From assembly GCA_023261525.1 (NCBI GenBank), contig JAHFOU010000042.1, positions 1 to 11,434 on the forward strand: a DNA stretch of 11,434 nt, read 5' to 3'. The notes under the pieces are model-generated. The model saw only the letters and a program-made list of their open reading frames with translations. It made no database searches and was not told where the DNA came from. Numbering within the stretch: position 1 is the first letter of the stretch; each line of letters opens with the position of its first letter. This document shows positions 1 through 6,490 of this stretch, one piece after another. A program made the position numbers and the translations under genes. Source of the stretch: Planctomycetota bacterium. Lineage in GTDB: Bacteria; Planctomycetota; SBBH01; JAHFOU01.

Positions 1-1440
1 GAGGCCGCCGGGCCCGAGGGCCGAGAGGCGCCGCTCGTGCGTCAGCTGCGAGAGGGGGTTGGTCTGGTCCACAACCTGGGAGAGCTCGCCGCGGGCGAAG
101 AAGAAGTCGATCGCGGAGGAGACGGTCTTGGCGTTGACCAGGGTGCGCGGGGTGTGCTGCTCGGGCTCGCCCTGCCCCATCTTCTCCTGCACGGAGCGCT
201 GGAGCTTGAGGAAGCCCTTGCGGATCTCCTCGCCGGCCAGCTCGCCGATGGTCCTCAGTCGGCGGTTGCCCAGGTGGTCGATGTCGTCGACCTGGCCCTC
301 GCTGCTGCGCAGGCGCAACAGGTAGGTGATGGCCTGGAGGCAGTCGTCCTCCGTGAGGGTCATGACCTTGTCCGGGATGTCGAGGTTGAACTTGCGGTTC
401 AGGCGGAAGCGCCCCACCCGGCCCAAGCGGTAGCGGCTGGGATCCAGGAAGCGCTCCTGGAAGAGGGCCTTGGCCTTCTCCAGGTTCAGGGGGTTGCCCG
501 GCCTCAGGCGCGCGTACAGCTTGAGCAGGGCCTCGTCGTGGGAGCGGGTCGGATCCTCGCCCAGGGTGTTCAGGATCAACGGATCCGGCACCGCCGAGAC
601 CACCTCGACGGACTCGATCCCGGCCTCCTTCATCACGGAGAGCATGGCCTCCGGGATGGGCTCGCGGCCCTCGACCATGAGCTCCCCCGTCTTGGGGTTG
701 ACCAGGTCGCCCACCAGGGGCTTACCCTTGAGCAGGTCCGCGGCGTTGCGGCTGGACAGGGAGACCTTCTCGGTCTTGTAGAAGTGGCGCAGGAAGTCGG
801 CGTCCGTGGAGAGCTTCTCCGTCATGGCGCGCAGGAGCATGGTGGCCGGGAACTTCCCGCTCTGGTCGATCTTGACGTGCAGGGACTGCTTCTTCGTGAC
901 GCTGAACTCGATCCAGGAGCCGCGCTCCGGGATGATGCGGCAGGAGTGCAGGGTCTGGCCGGACGGGCTCAGGGACTCCTCGAAGTCCACCCCGGGCGAG
1001 CGGTGGAGCTGGGTGACGATGAGGCGTTCGGCCCCGTTGACGATGAACTCGCCGCCGCCCATCATGATGGGAAGCTCCCCGAGGTAGACGGTCTCCTCGA
1101 CCGGCCCCGAGGGCTTGTCCAGGCGGAGCCTCAGCTTCAGGGGGTACCCGAAGGTCAGGCGGAGCTGACGGCACTCCAGCGGGGAATAGCGCGGGCGCCC
1201 GAGCTCATAGCCCAGGTACTCCAGGGCCATCTTCCCGTCGTAGCTCTTGATCGGGAAGATCTCGCGGACGACGCCCTCCAGCCCCCGGGCCTTGCGCTTC
1301 GAGGGGGCCGCCTCCATCTGGAGGAACTCGACGTAGGATCGGGTCTGGATCTCCGTGAGGCTGGAGGAGACCTCCGCATCACGGACCCGGCCGAAGGCGC
1401 GCGCCGGCCAGCTCCCGCTTCCATTCACTTGTTCGGGCAT
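1..1440 (-). CDS. rpoB: RNA polymerase beta subunit, N-terminal 480 residues (3' end beyond window)
   Basis: This encodes the beta subunit of DNA-dependent RNA polymerase, which forms much of the active-site cleft and the rifampicin pocket. The visible part runs from an ATG through the protrusion and lobe domains. Recognisable segments are GGGEFIVNGAERLIVTQLHRSPGV (given in part as FIVNGAERLIVTQLHRSPGV), DDIDHLGNRR and the rifampicin cluster I segment at residues 452-475, followed by SALGPGGL at the window edge. The open frame is exactly 480 codons, so it leaves the window mid-gene. The start lies 21 nt after the rplL stop, with AGGAG 11 nt before the ATG. At the E. coli 514 and 515 positions (Phe, Met) this protein has Val456 and Val457; the positions of D516, S522, H526 and S531 are unchanged. 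rpoC would be expected next but is not visible. The identification is secure. Confidence 0.98.
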   Translation of the reverse strand, partial: MPEQVNGSGSWPARAFGRVRDAEVSSSLTEIQTRSYVEFLQMEAAPSKRKARGLEGVVREIFPIKSYDGKMALEYLGYELGRPRYSPLECRQLRLTFGYPLKLRLRLDKPSGPVEETVYLGELPIMMGGGEFIVNGAERLIVTQLHRSPGVDFEESLSPSGQTLHSCRIIPERGSWIEFSVTKKQSLHVKIDQSGKFPATMLLRAMTEKLSTDADFLRHFYKTEKVSLSSRNAADLLKGKPLVGDLVNPKTGELMVEGREPIPEAMLSVMKEAGIESVEVVSAVPDPLILNTLGEDPTRSHDEALLKLYARLRPGNPLNLEKAKALFQERFLDPSRYRLGRVGRFRLNRKFNLDIPDKVMTLTEDDCLQAITYLLRLRSSEGQVDDIDHLGNRRLRTIGELAGEEIRKGFLKLQRSVQEKMGQGEPEQHTPRTLVNAKTVSSAIDFFFARGELSQVVDQTNPLSQLTHERRLSALGPGGL

Positions 1441-1461
1441 GTTGAAAAGAGCTCCTATGGC

Positions 1462-1845
1462 CTACTTGATGGAGACCTTGGCCCCAGCCTCTTCGAGGGA
1501 CTTCTTGATCTTGTCGGCCTCCTCCTTGGAGGCGCCCTCCTTGACGGTCTTGGGGGCCTCGTCCACCAGCTGCTTGGCCTCCTTGAGGCCGAGGGCGGGA
1601 TTGATCTCGCGGACCACCTTGATGACCTGGACCTTCTTGTCGCCACCGTTCTCGATGACGATGTCGAAGGTGGTCTTGGCTTCCGCAGCCGGAGCCGCAG
1701 CGCCACCGCCACCACCGCCGGCCATCATGACCGGGGCCGCAGCCGAGACGCCGAAGGTCGTCTCGATCTGCTTAACCAGATCCGAGGCCTCCAGGACCGT
1801 CATGCCCTTGATCAACTCCAGGGTCTGAGCCACTTTTTCCGACAT
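1462..1845 (-). CDS. rplL: 50S ribosomal protein L7/L12
   Basis: This is the multicopy stalk protein of the large subunit that recruits and activates the translational GTPases. Its 127 residues show the usual layout: an N-terminal dimerisation domain (about 1-35, LIKGMTVLEASDLVKQIE), a flexible Gly/Ala hinge (35-57, with six Gly in a row at 43-48) and a C-terminal domain (58-127) ending GAKVSIK. The C-terminal helix segment reads REINPALGLKEAK, whereas the common form is REITGLGLKEAK, so there is one extra residue and a proline in the loop before the factor-binding helix. The ATG is preceded at 8 nt by AAGGAGG, one of the two best Shine-Dalgarno matches here, which fits the need for several copies per ribosome. 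It follows rplJ after 94 nt containing hairpins and precedes rpoB by 21 nt. Confidence 0.98.
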   Translation of the reverse strand: MSEKVAQTLELIKGMTVLEASDLVKQIETTFGVSAAAPVMMAGGGGGGAAAPAAEAKTTFDIVIENGGDKKVQVIKVVREINPALGLKEAKQLVDEAPKTVKEGASKEEADKIKKSLEEAGAKVSIK

Positions 1846-1939
1846 GCTTCCGTCCTCCTTAATGCTACCGGTCCCGATTAAGCCCGCCGAAGCGGGCGCA
1901 CTGCCGGTCCCCCCGGCAATGTCGAACCTTCCACTCTGA
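1846..1939 (-). promoter_or_regulatory. Structured rplJ-rplL intergenic leader with two tandem hairpins
   Basis: Read on the minus strand, the first hairpin is TGCCGG-GGGGA-CCGGCA (1918-1902). The second is GCCCGC-TTCG-GCGGGC (1897-1882), a perfect 6-bp stem capped by a stabilising UUCG tetraloop. Neither is followed by a clean U-tract, so they are not convincing terminators. A near-identical 11-mer, GGGACCGGYAG, occurs twice (1911-1901 and 1875-1865). The TGCCGG arm at 1918-1913 could therefore pair with CCGGCA nearby or with CCGGTA at 1871-1866, the latter ending 5 nt before the rplL ribosome binding site. Known ribosomal operons use such spacers for processing and for setting L7/L12 output; a role here is inference. 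Confidence 0.5.
1854..1860 (-). promoter_or_regulatory. Strong rplL ribosome binding site
   Basis: The minus strand reads AAGGAGG, a full 7-nt match to the 16S anti-Shine-Dalgarno sequence, 8 nt before the rplL ATG. Most other genes in the window have shorter matches, consistent with high L7/L12 output. Confidence 0.85.
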
Positions 1940-2500
1940 TCAGGCGGCCGCCGCGCCCGCCTTCTGCTTCTGCTCGGCCACGGCGTTCAGCGCCACAGCC
2001 AGCTTGCGGGACACGCCCGCGACGCCGCCCGCGATGGAGCGCGCGGGGCCATTGATGGCGCCCGCGAGCTGGGCCATCAGCACCGGCTTGGCCGGGATGG
2101 AGGCCAGGCGCTCCACGTCCTTGGCGGCGATGGCCACGCGGCCCATCACCCCCCCCTTGACGGTCAGGGGCTTAACGGCCTTGTCCTTGTTCCACTCGGT
2201 GACCACCTTGGAGATGGCCAGGATGGCGTCCGCCGCCCCGTCGTTTCCATAGAGGACCGCCGAGGCCCCTCCGAGCTGGGGGATGAGCGTCTTGAGGCCG
2301 GCCTTGTCGAAGGCCACGCGGGCCAGGGTGTTCTTCACGACGCGCATGCGGCTTCCGCCGGCGCGCAGCTTGGTGCGCAGGGCGAAGGCCTGGGAGGCCG
2401 GCAGGCCGTCACAGCCCACCAGCAGGCAGTCCTGGACCTTCTCCAGGCGCGTGCCCAGGTCGTCGACGAGCAGGGTGTTCAGCTTCTTCGGCAGCTTCAT
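1940..2500 (-). CDS. rplJ: 50S ribosomal protein L10
   Basis: L10 anchors the L7/L12 dimers to the GTPase-associated centre of the 50S subunit through its C-terminal helix and binds 23S rRNA with its N-terminal domain. The 186-residue product has the family core: LVGCDGLPASQAF (27-39), the conserved basic segment MRVVKNTLARVAF (52-64), VKGGVMG (114-120) and a C-terminal tail rich in Ala and Gln (about 155-186) that would carry the L7/L12-binding helix. The ATG lies 3 nt after the rplA stop, with a GGGGAAG stretch inside the rplA tail as the likely ribosome binding site, so translation is probably coupled to rplA. In many bacteria L10 (with L7/L12) represses its own mRNA; I see no unambiguous copy of that leader site. 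It ends in TGA before the structured spacer. Confidence 0.97.
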   Translation of the reverse strand: MKLPKKLNTLLVDDLGTRLEKVQDCLLVGCDGLPASQAFALRTKLRAGGSRMRVVKNTLARVAFDKAGLKTLIPQLGGASAVLYGNDGAADAILAISKVVTEWNKDKAVKPLTVKGGVMGRVAIAAKDVERLASIPAKPVLMAQLAGAINGPARSIAGGVAGVSRKLAVALNAVAEQKQKAGAAAA

Positions 2501-2503
2501 GCG

Positions 2504-3199
2504 TTACGCTTCCCCAACGATAAGCCGGATGCCGGGGCTCATGGTGCTGGAAACGACCACCTTCATCAGGAAGGCCCCCTTCGAGGAGGAGGGCTTGAGG
2601 CCCCTCAGGTGCTCGAGGAAGGCCGTGATGTTCTCGGCCAGGGCCTCGGGGGCGAAGGAGCGCTTGCCCATGGGCACGTGCAGGTTCCCGCCGTCGTCGT
2701 TGCGGAATTCGACCTTGCCGGCCTTGAACTCCTTCACCGCCAGGCCGATCGCATCGGTCACCGTGCCGCTCTTGGGCGAGGGCATCTTGCCCTGGGGACC
2801 GAGCACGCGGCCCAGCTTGCCCACCTTGCCCATGAGCGCGGGATGGCAGATGGCCACGTCGAAGTCCAGCCAGCCGCCCTCCACCTTCTTGATCAGCTCG
2901 TCGCTGCCGACCTCGTCGGCACCGGCGTCCTTGGCCTCCTGGGCCTTGTCGCCCTGGGCGAACACGACCACCTTCTTGGAGCGGCCCAGCCCCTTCGGCA
3001 GGGAGAAGGAGCCGCGCAGGAGCTGGTCGGACTGCTTGGGATCGATGCCCAGCTTGACCGACAGCCCCACCGTCTCGTCGAACTTGGGCTTGGGCAGGGT
3101 GGCCAGGACCTTCACCGCGTCCTGGATGGAATAGGACTTGTTGGGGTCGACCAGCTTGGCCGCCGCCTGATACCGCTTGCTACGCTTGATCTTCGCCAT
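2504..3199 (-). CDS. rplA: 50S ribosomal protein L1
   Basis: L1 forms the mobile L1 stalk near the E site, where it helps release deacylated tRNA; in many bacteria it also represses the L11-L1 mRNA. The 231-residue length is normal for the family. The N-terminus MAKIKRSKRYQAAAKLVDPN is typical. The L1 signature region lies at about residues 115-148 and includes LMGKVGKLGRVLGPQGKMP followed by SPKSGTVT, where most proteobacterial L1 proteins have NPKVGTVT. The conserved end, VVVSSTMSPGI, is present. The ATG lies 12 nt after the rplK stop with only a weak GGGGAT ribosome binding site, which suggests translational coupling to rplK. The stop is TAA, 3 nt before rplJ. Confidence 0.98.
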   Translation of the reverse strand: MAKIKRSKRYQAAAKLVDPNKSYSIQDAVKVLATLPKPKFDETVGLSVKLGIDPKQSDQLLRGSFSLPKGLGRSKKVVVFAQGDKAQEAKDAGADEVGSDELIKKVEGGWLDFDVAICHPALMGKVGKLGRVLGPQGKMPSPKSGTVTDAIGLAVKEFKAGKVEFRNDDGGNLHVPMGKRSFAPEALAENITAFLEHLRGLKPSSSKGAFLMKVVVSSTMSPGIRLIVGEA

Positions 3200-3211
3200 G
3201 GTTATCCCCGC

Positions 3212-3676
3212 CTATCCGACAATCTCGATGCCCATGCTGCGGGCCGTCCCGGCCATGATGCGGCAGGCGGCATCCAGATCCTTCGTGTTGAGGTCCGACA
3301 TCTTCTTCTTGGCGATCTCCTGCACCTGGGCCTTGGTCACCTTGCCCACCTTGGTCTTGTGGGGCTCAGCCGACCCGGAGGCGACCCCGGCCGCCTTCTT
3401 CAGCAGGACGGAGGCCGGCGGGGACTTCAGGATGAAGGTGAAGGTGCGGTCCTTGTAGACCGTGATGACCACCGGGATGGTCGTCCCGGCCTCGGCCTTG
3501 GTGGCCGCGTTGAACTTGTTGACGAACTCCCCGATGTTGATGCCGTGCTGGCCCAGGGCCGGACCCACGGGCGGAGCCGGGGTGGCCTGGCCGCCGGGAC
3601 ACTGGAGACGGACGATGGCGGAGACTTCCTTCTTGCCACCTCCCCCGCCCGCCGCCGGTTTTGCTGGTGCAGCCAT
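3212..3676 (-). CDS. rplK: 50S ribosomal protein L11
   Basis: L11 binds the GTPase-associated region of 23S rRNA, is the target region for thiostrepton, and is needed for RelA activation by uncharged tRNA. The 154-residue product contains the N-terminal domain motif PPVGPALGQHGINIGEF (35-51), the linker and VYKDRTFTFILKSPPAS (73-89), then the rRNA-binding C-terminal domain ending GTARSMGIEIVG. It is about a dozen residues longer than the usual 141-142 because of an N-terminal extension rich in Ala, Pro and Gly (residues 2-14, with five Gly in a row). An AGGAG site 6 nt before the ATG overlaps the nusG TAG stop, indicating coupled translation. The proline-rich loop that contacts thiostrepton is intact. 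Confidence 0.98.
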   Translation of the reverse strand: MAAPAKPAAGGGGGKKEVSAIVRLQCPGGQATPAPPVGPALGQHGINIGEFVNKFNAATKAEAGTTIPVVITVYKDRTFTFILKSPPASVLLKKAAGVASGSAEPHKTKVGKVTKAQVQEIAKKKMSDLNTKDLDAACRIMAGTARSMGIEIVG

Positions 3677-3685
3677 GGTCTTCTC

Positions 3686-4234
3686 CTAGATCGACTCGAC
3701 CTGCCAGTACTCGAGGTCCACGGGGGTCTGGCGACCGAAGATGGTCACCATCACCTCCACGCGCCCCTTGTCCGGCATGATCTGCTTCACGACGCCGTCA
3801 TAGTTCACGAAGGTCCCGTCCTTGATGCGGACGGGGTCGCCCACCCGGAAGTTGACCTTGATGGCCGGCTCCTCGGTGTCCACCTTCAGGTTCTGGCCGA
3901 GCATCTTGCCCACCTCGGCGTCGGTCATCGGGATGGGCTTCTCCTCGGCCCCGATGAAGTCCCCCACGCCGGGAGTCTCGCGCACGAAGAACCAGGCCTT
4001 CTCGGACAGCTCCAGCTCGACCATCACGTAGCCGGGGTAGAGCTTCTGCTCGCGGACCTGTTTCTTGCCGCCGCGGATCTGGGTGACCTTCTCGATGGGC
4101 ACCAGGACCCGGCCGATCACGTCGTCGGATCCCGTGGCCTTGGAGCGCTTCTCCAGAGCCTGGCGCACGGACTCCTCGCGTCCGGTCTGCACCCTCAGCA
4201 CGTACCACTGCTTCTGGGAGGTCGCCACGGTCAT
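3686..4234 (-). CDS. nusG: Transcription termination/antitermination factor NusG
   Basis: NusG binds RNA polymerase through its NGN domain and contacts Rho or ribosomal S10 through its KOW domain, linking transcription to translation and termination. The 182-residue product begins MTVATSQKQWYVLRVQTGRE, a typical NGN start. It contains KLYPGYVMVELE (65-76) and ETPGVGDFIG (86-95), then the KOW domain (about 129-182) with FRVGDPVRIKDGTF and IFGRQTPVDLEYWQVES. The usual DGPF of the KOW loop is DGTF here. I chose the ATG at 4234 because it forms an ATGA overlap with the secE stop and leaves an NGN domain of normal length; the frame stays open upstream but that part overlaps secE. rplK follows after 9 nt. 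Confidence 0.98.
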   Translation of the reverse strand: MTVATSQKQWYVLRVQTGREESVRQALEKRSKATGSDDVIGRVLVPIEKVTQIRGGKKQVREQKLYPGYVMVELELSEKAWFFVRETPGVGDFIGAEEKPIPMTDAEVGKMLGQNLKVDTEEPAIKVNFRVGDPVRIKDGTFVNYDGVVKQIMPDKGRVEVMVTIFGRQTPVDLEYWQVESI

Positions 4235-4677
4235 GCTCCCAGCACCAGCCGGCCCAGACTCGCACTGAGGACAAGGTTGTAGACGAAAAGGGTGAATCCC
4301 ATGATCAGGACGGAGGCGATCACCACCATGGAGGACTGCCAGAGCTCGCGGTAGCGGTCCACGAAACGGGGCTGGGCCGTGTCCACGGGCCAGGAGACCT
4401 TGCGCAGCTCGGCTTCGATGTCGATCAGGAAGTCCACGGACTTGGCGTGGCTCATCAGGGCCCAGAGTCCGGCGGCGCAGGCCGCCAGCATGACCCCGGC
4501 CAGCACGCGGGCCCCCGTGACGGGCCCGAGGGGCGTAGAGGCGAGCGCCTGGGAGGCCCAGGTGAAGCGAGGGAGCCATTCGGCCAGGCGCTTGGCCCCG
4601 AAGAGGGCGATGGCGAACAGCAGGGCGGCGACAACACCGCGCACCAGGTTCCCCTCGCCCTTCCTGTGCATCCCCAT
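4231..4677 (-). CDS. secE: Preprotein translocase subunit SecE, three-helix form
   Basis: SecE clamps and stabilises SecY in the inner-membrane protein translocon. With the start used here the protein has 148 residues. The diagnostic part is C-terminal: an amphipathic segment IDIEAELRKVSWP (85-97) and a membrane helix MVVIASVLIMGFTLFVYNLVL (117-137, 21 residues; central motif IASVLIMGF). Two further hydrophobic stretches (about 12-27 and 55-75) precede it, as in the E. coli three-helix form. About ten extra residues (TAQPRFVDRY) separate the WP motif from the last helix. The start is uncertain: ATG 4677 follows AAGGAG by 13 nt, but in-frame ATG 4701, GTG 4722 and TTG 4725 are possible. The gene follows tRNA-Trp and overlaps nusG by 4 nt (ATGA). 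Confidence 0.93.
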   Translation of the reverse strand: MGMHRKGEGNLVRGVVAALLFAIALFGAKRLAEWLPRFTWASQALASTPLGPVTGARVLAGVMLAACAAGLWALMSHAKSVDFLIDIEAELRKVSWPVDTAQPRFVDRYRELWQSSMVVIASVLIMGFTLFVYNLVLSASLGRLVLGA

Positions 4678-4766
4678 GATTCCCGCGTCACTCCTTTGCA
4701 TCTTCGACCGCTTCTTCGACACCAACCCCGCAGATCCAAACCATCCAGTTCACCAGTTCAGAACGA

Positions 4767-4842
4767 TGGCAGGCCAGGAGGGATTTGAACCCCCAACTTC
4801 CGGTTTTGGAGACCGGCGCTCTACCGTTGGAGCTACTGGCCT
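4767..4842 (-). tRNA. trnW: tRNA-Trp (anticodon CCA)
   Basis: The minus strand folds into a 76-nt cloverleaf. Acceptor arms are AGGCCAG and CTGGCCT, with G discriminator and an encoded CCA end (4769-4767). The D stem is GCTC/GAGC. The anticodon stem CCGGT/ACCGG encloses the loop CTCCAAA, giving anticodon CCA. The T arm is GGGGG-TTCAAAT-CCCTC with one G-U pair. A tRNA-Trp just before secE is the conserved arrangement in many bacteria, and it probably shares a transcript with tuf and rpmG. Confidence 0.98.
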
Positions 4843-4847
4843 GTGGA

Positions 4848-4875
4848 AACGGCCAGGGACGCCCCTTGGGCCGTT
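4848..4875 (-). other. Hairpin between rpmG and tRNA-Trp
   Basis: The minus strand has a 7-bp outer stem AACGGCC/GGCCGTT and a 4-bp inner stem AGGG/CCCT with a GCGT loop and a 2-nt bulge. It starts within the rpmG stop codon and ends 5 nt before the tRNA-Trp 5' end. Only a short TT follows, so it could be a weak terminator, a 3'-end stabiliser for the tuf-rpmG mRNA, or a guide for tRNA processing. Confidence 0.5.
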
Positions 4876-5026
4876 ACTTCTTCTTCTCCTTGTGCGTCGT
4901 GTGCTTCCTGCAGAACCTGCAATACTTCTTCAGCTCCACCTTGGGCGTGTTGACGATGCCGCTCCGGTTCGTACGGTAGTTCCGGTTGCTGCATTCGGGA
5001 CACTCCAGAAATAGCCACTCGCGCAC
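4874..5026 (-). CDS. rpmG: 50S ribosomal protein L33
   Basis: L33 is a small protein near the E site of the large subunit. This short gene encodes 50 residues starting from GTG: MREWLFLECPECSNRNYRTN, then RSGIVNTPKV and ELKKYCRFCRKHTTHKEKKK. Two CxxC pairs (Cys9/Cys12 and Cys36/Cys39) mark the zinc-ribbon form of the protein. The lysine-rich end and the length are typical. The GTG start is supported by AGGAG 6 nt upstream, and that site overlaps the TAG stop of tuf, so the two genes are probably translationally coupled. A hairpin and tRNA-Trp follow immediately. No ATG start fits the reading frame. Confidence 0.95.
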   Translation of the reverse strand: MREWLFLECPECSNRNYRTNRSGIVNTPKVELKKYCRFCRKHTTHKEKKK

Positions 5027-5035
5027 GGCTTACTC

Positions 5036-6241
<1,206 letters not shown>

Positions 6242-6246
6242 CAGAT

Positions 6247-6256
6247 CCTCCTCCTT
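6247..6256 (-). promoter_or_regulatory. Extended tuf ribosome binding site
   Basis: The minus strand reads AAGGAGGAGG, ending 5 nt before the tuf ATG. The doubled GGAGG core gives more than one register for pairing with 16S rRNA, consistent with very high EF-Tu output. Confidence 0.85.
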
Positions 6257-6296
6257 ACCCTGAAACCCTTGGATGCCTTTACTTTCGAAAGTTCGG

Positions 6297-6372
6297 TGGA
6301 GCTGATGATGGGACTTGAACCCATGACCTCGTCCTTACCAAGGACGTGCTCTACCAGCTGAGCTACATCAGC
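6297..6372 (-). tRNA. trnT: tRNA-Thr (anticodon GGT)
   Basis: The minus strand forms a 76-nt cloverleaf. Acceptor arms are GCTGATG/CATCAGC, with discriminator T and an encoded CCA (6299-6297). The D stem is GCTC/GAGC. The anticodon stem CGTCC/GGACG holds the loop TTGGTAA, giving anticodon GGT, which reads ACC and ACU threonine codons. The T arm is ATGGG-TTCAAGT-CCCAT. A tRNA-Thr directly upstream of tuf matches the tufB arrangement of E. coli and many other bacteria. It lies about 30 nt downstream of the predicted transcription start. Confidence 0.98.
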
Positions 6373-6408
6373 CAATACGCCTCCATGCCCTGTGACGGAA
6401 AGGGCGAG

Positions 6409-6436
6409 AGGATATCACCGGCTAAGGCCGTGTCAA
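6409..6436 (-). promoter_or_regulatory. Sigma70-type promoter for tRNA-Thr/tuf
   Basis: On the minus strand a perfect -35 box TTGACA (6436-6431) is separated by 16 bp from TATCCT (6414-6409), a 4 of 6 match to the -10 consensus. The 20-odd bases upstream (6460-6437) are AT-rich, with CTTATAAAT, and could act as an UP element. Downstream of the -10 the sequence CTCGCCC is C/G-rich, like the discriminators of stringently controlled stable-RNA promoters. The start would fall near 6402, about 30 nt before tRNA-Thr. An inverted repeat CGGCTA-12-TAGCCG (6442-6419) spans the -35 box. Confidence 0.75.
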
Positions 6437-6490
6437 TAGCCGATTTATAAGTTTCTTCGGGTTCCCGGAGTTTCAGGACCGTTCCCAGGC

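Noticed and set aside
37..1881. A plus-strand open frame of about 600 codons opposite rpoB and rplL
   Set aside because: It is the antisense shadow of high-GC genes on the minus strand. The translation is repetitive in Leu, Gly, Asp and His with no domain, while the minus strand encodes unmistakable RpoB and L7/L12.
1882..1918. Rho-independent terminator after rplJ
   Set aside because: Strong stems but the following bases are TTAATCGGG, with no U-tract, and rplL must be transcribed with rplJ.
2609..4282. A plus-strand open frame of about 550 codons opposite rplA, rplK and nusG
   Set aside because: Same cause: antisense of highly expressed GC-rich genes, with no recognisable motif.
4741..4766. 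Direct repeat GAACTGG-T-GAACTGG between tRNA-Trp and secE
   Set aside because: Only 7 bp, two copies, no dyad or promoter element around it; chance is likely.
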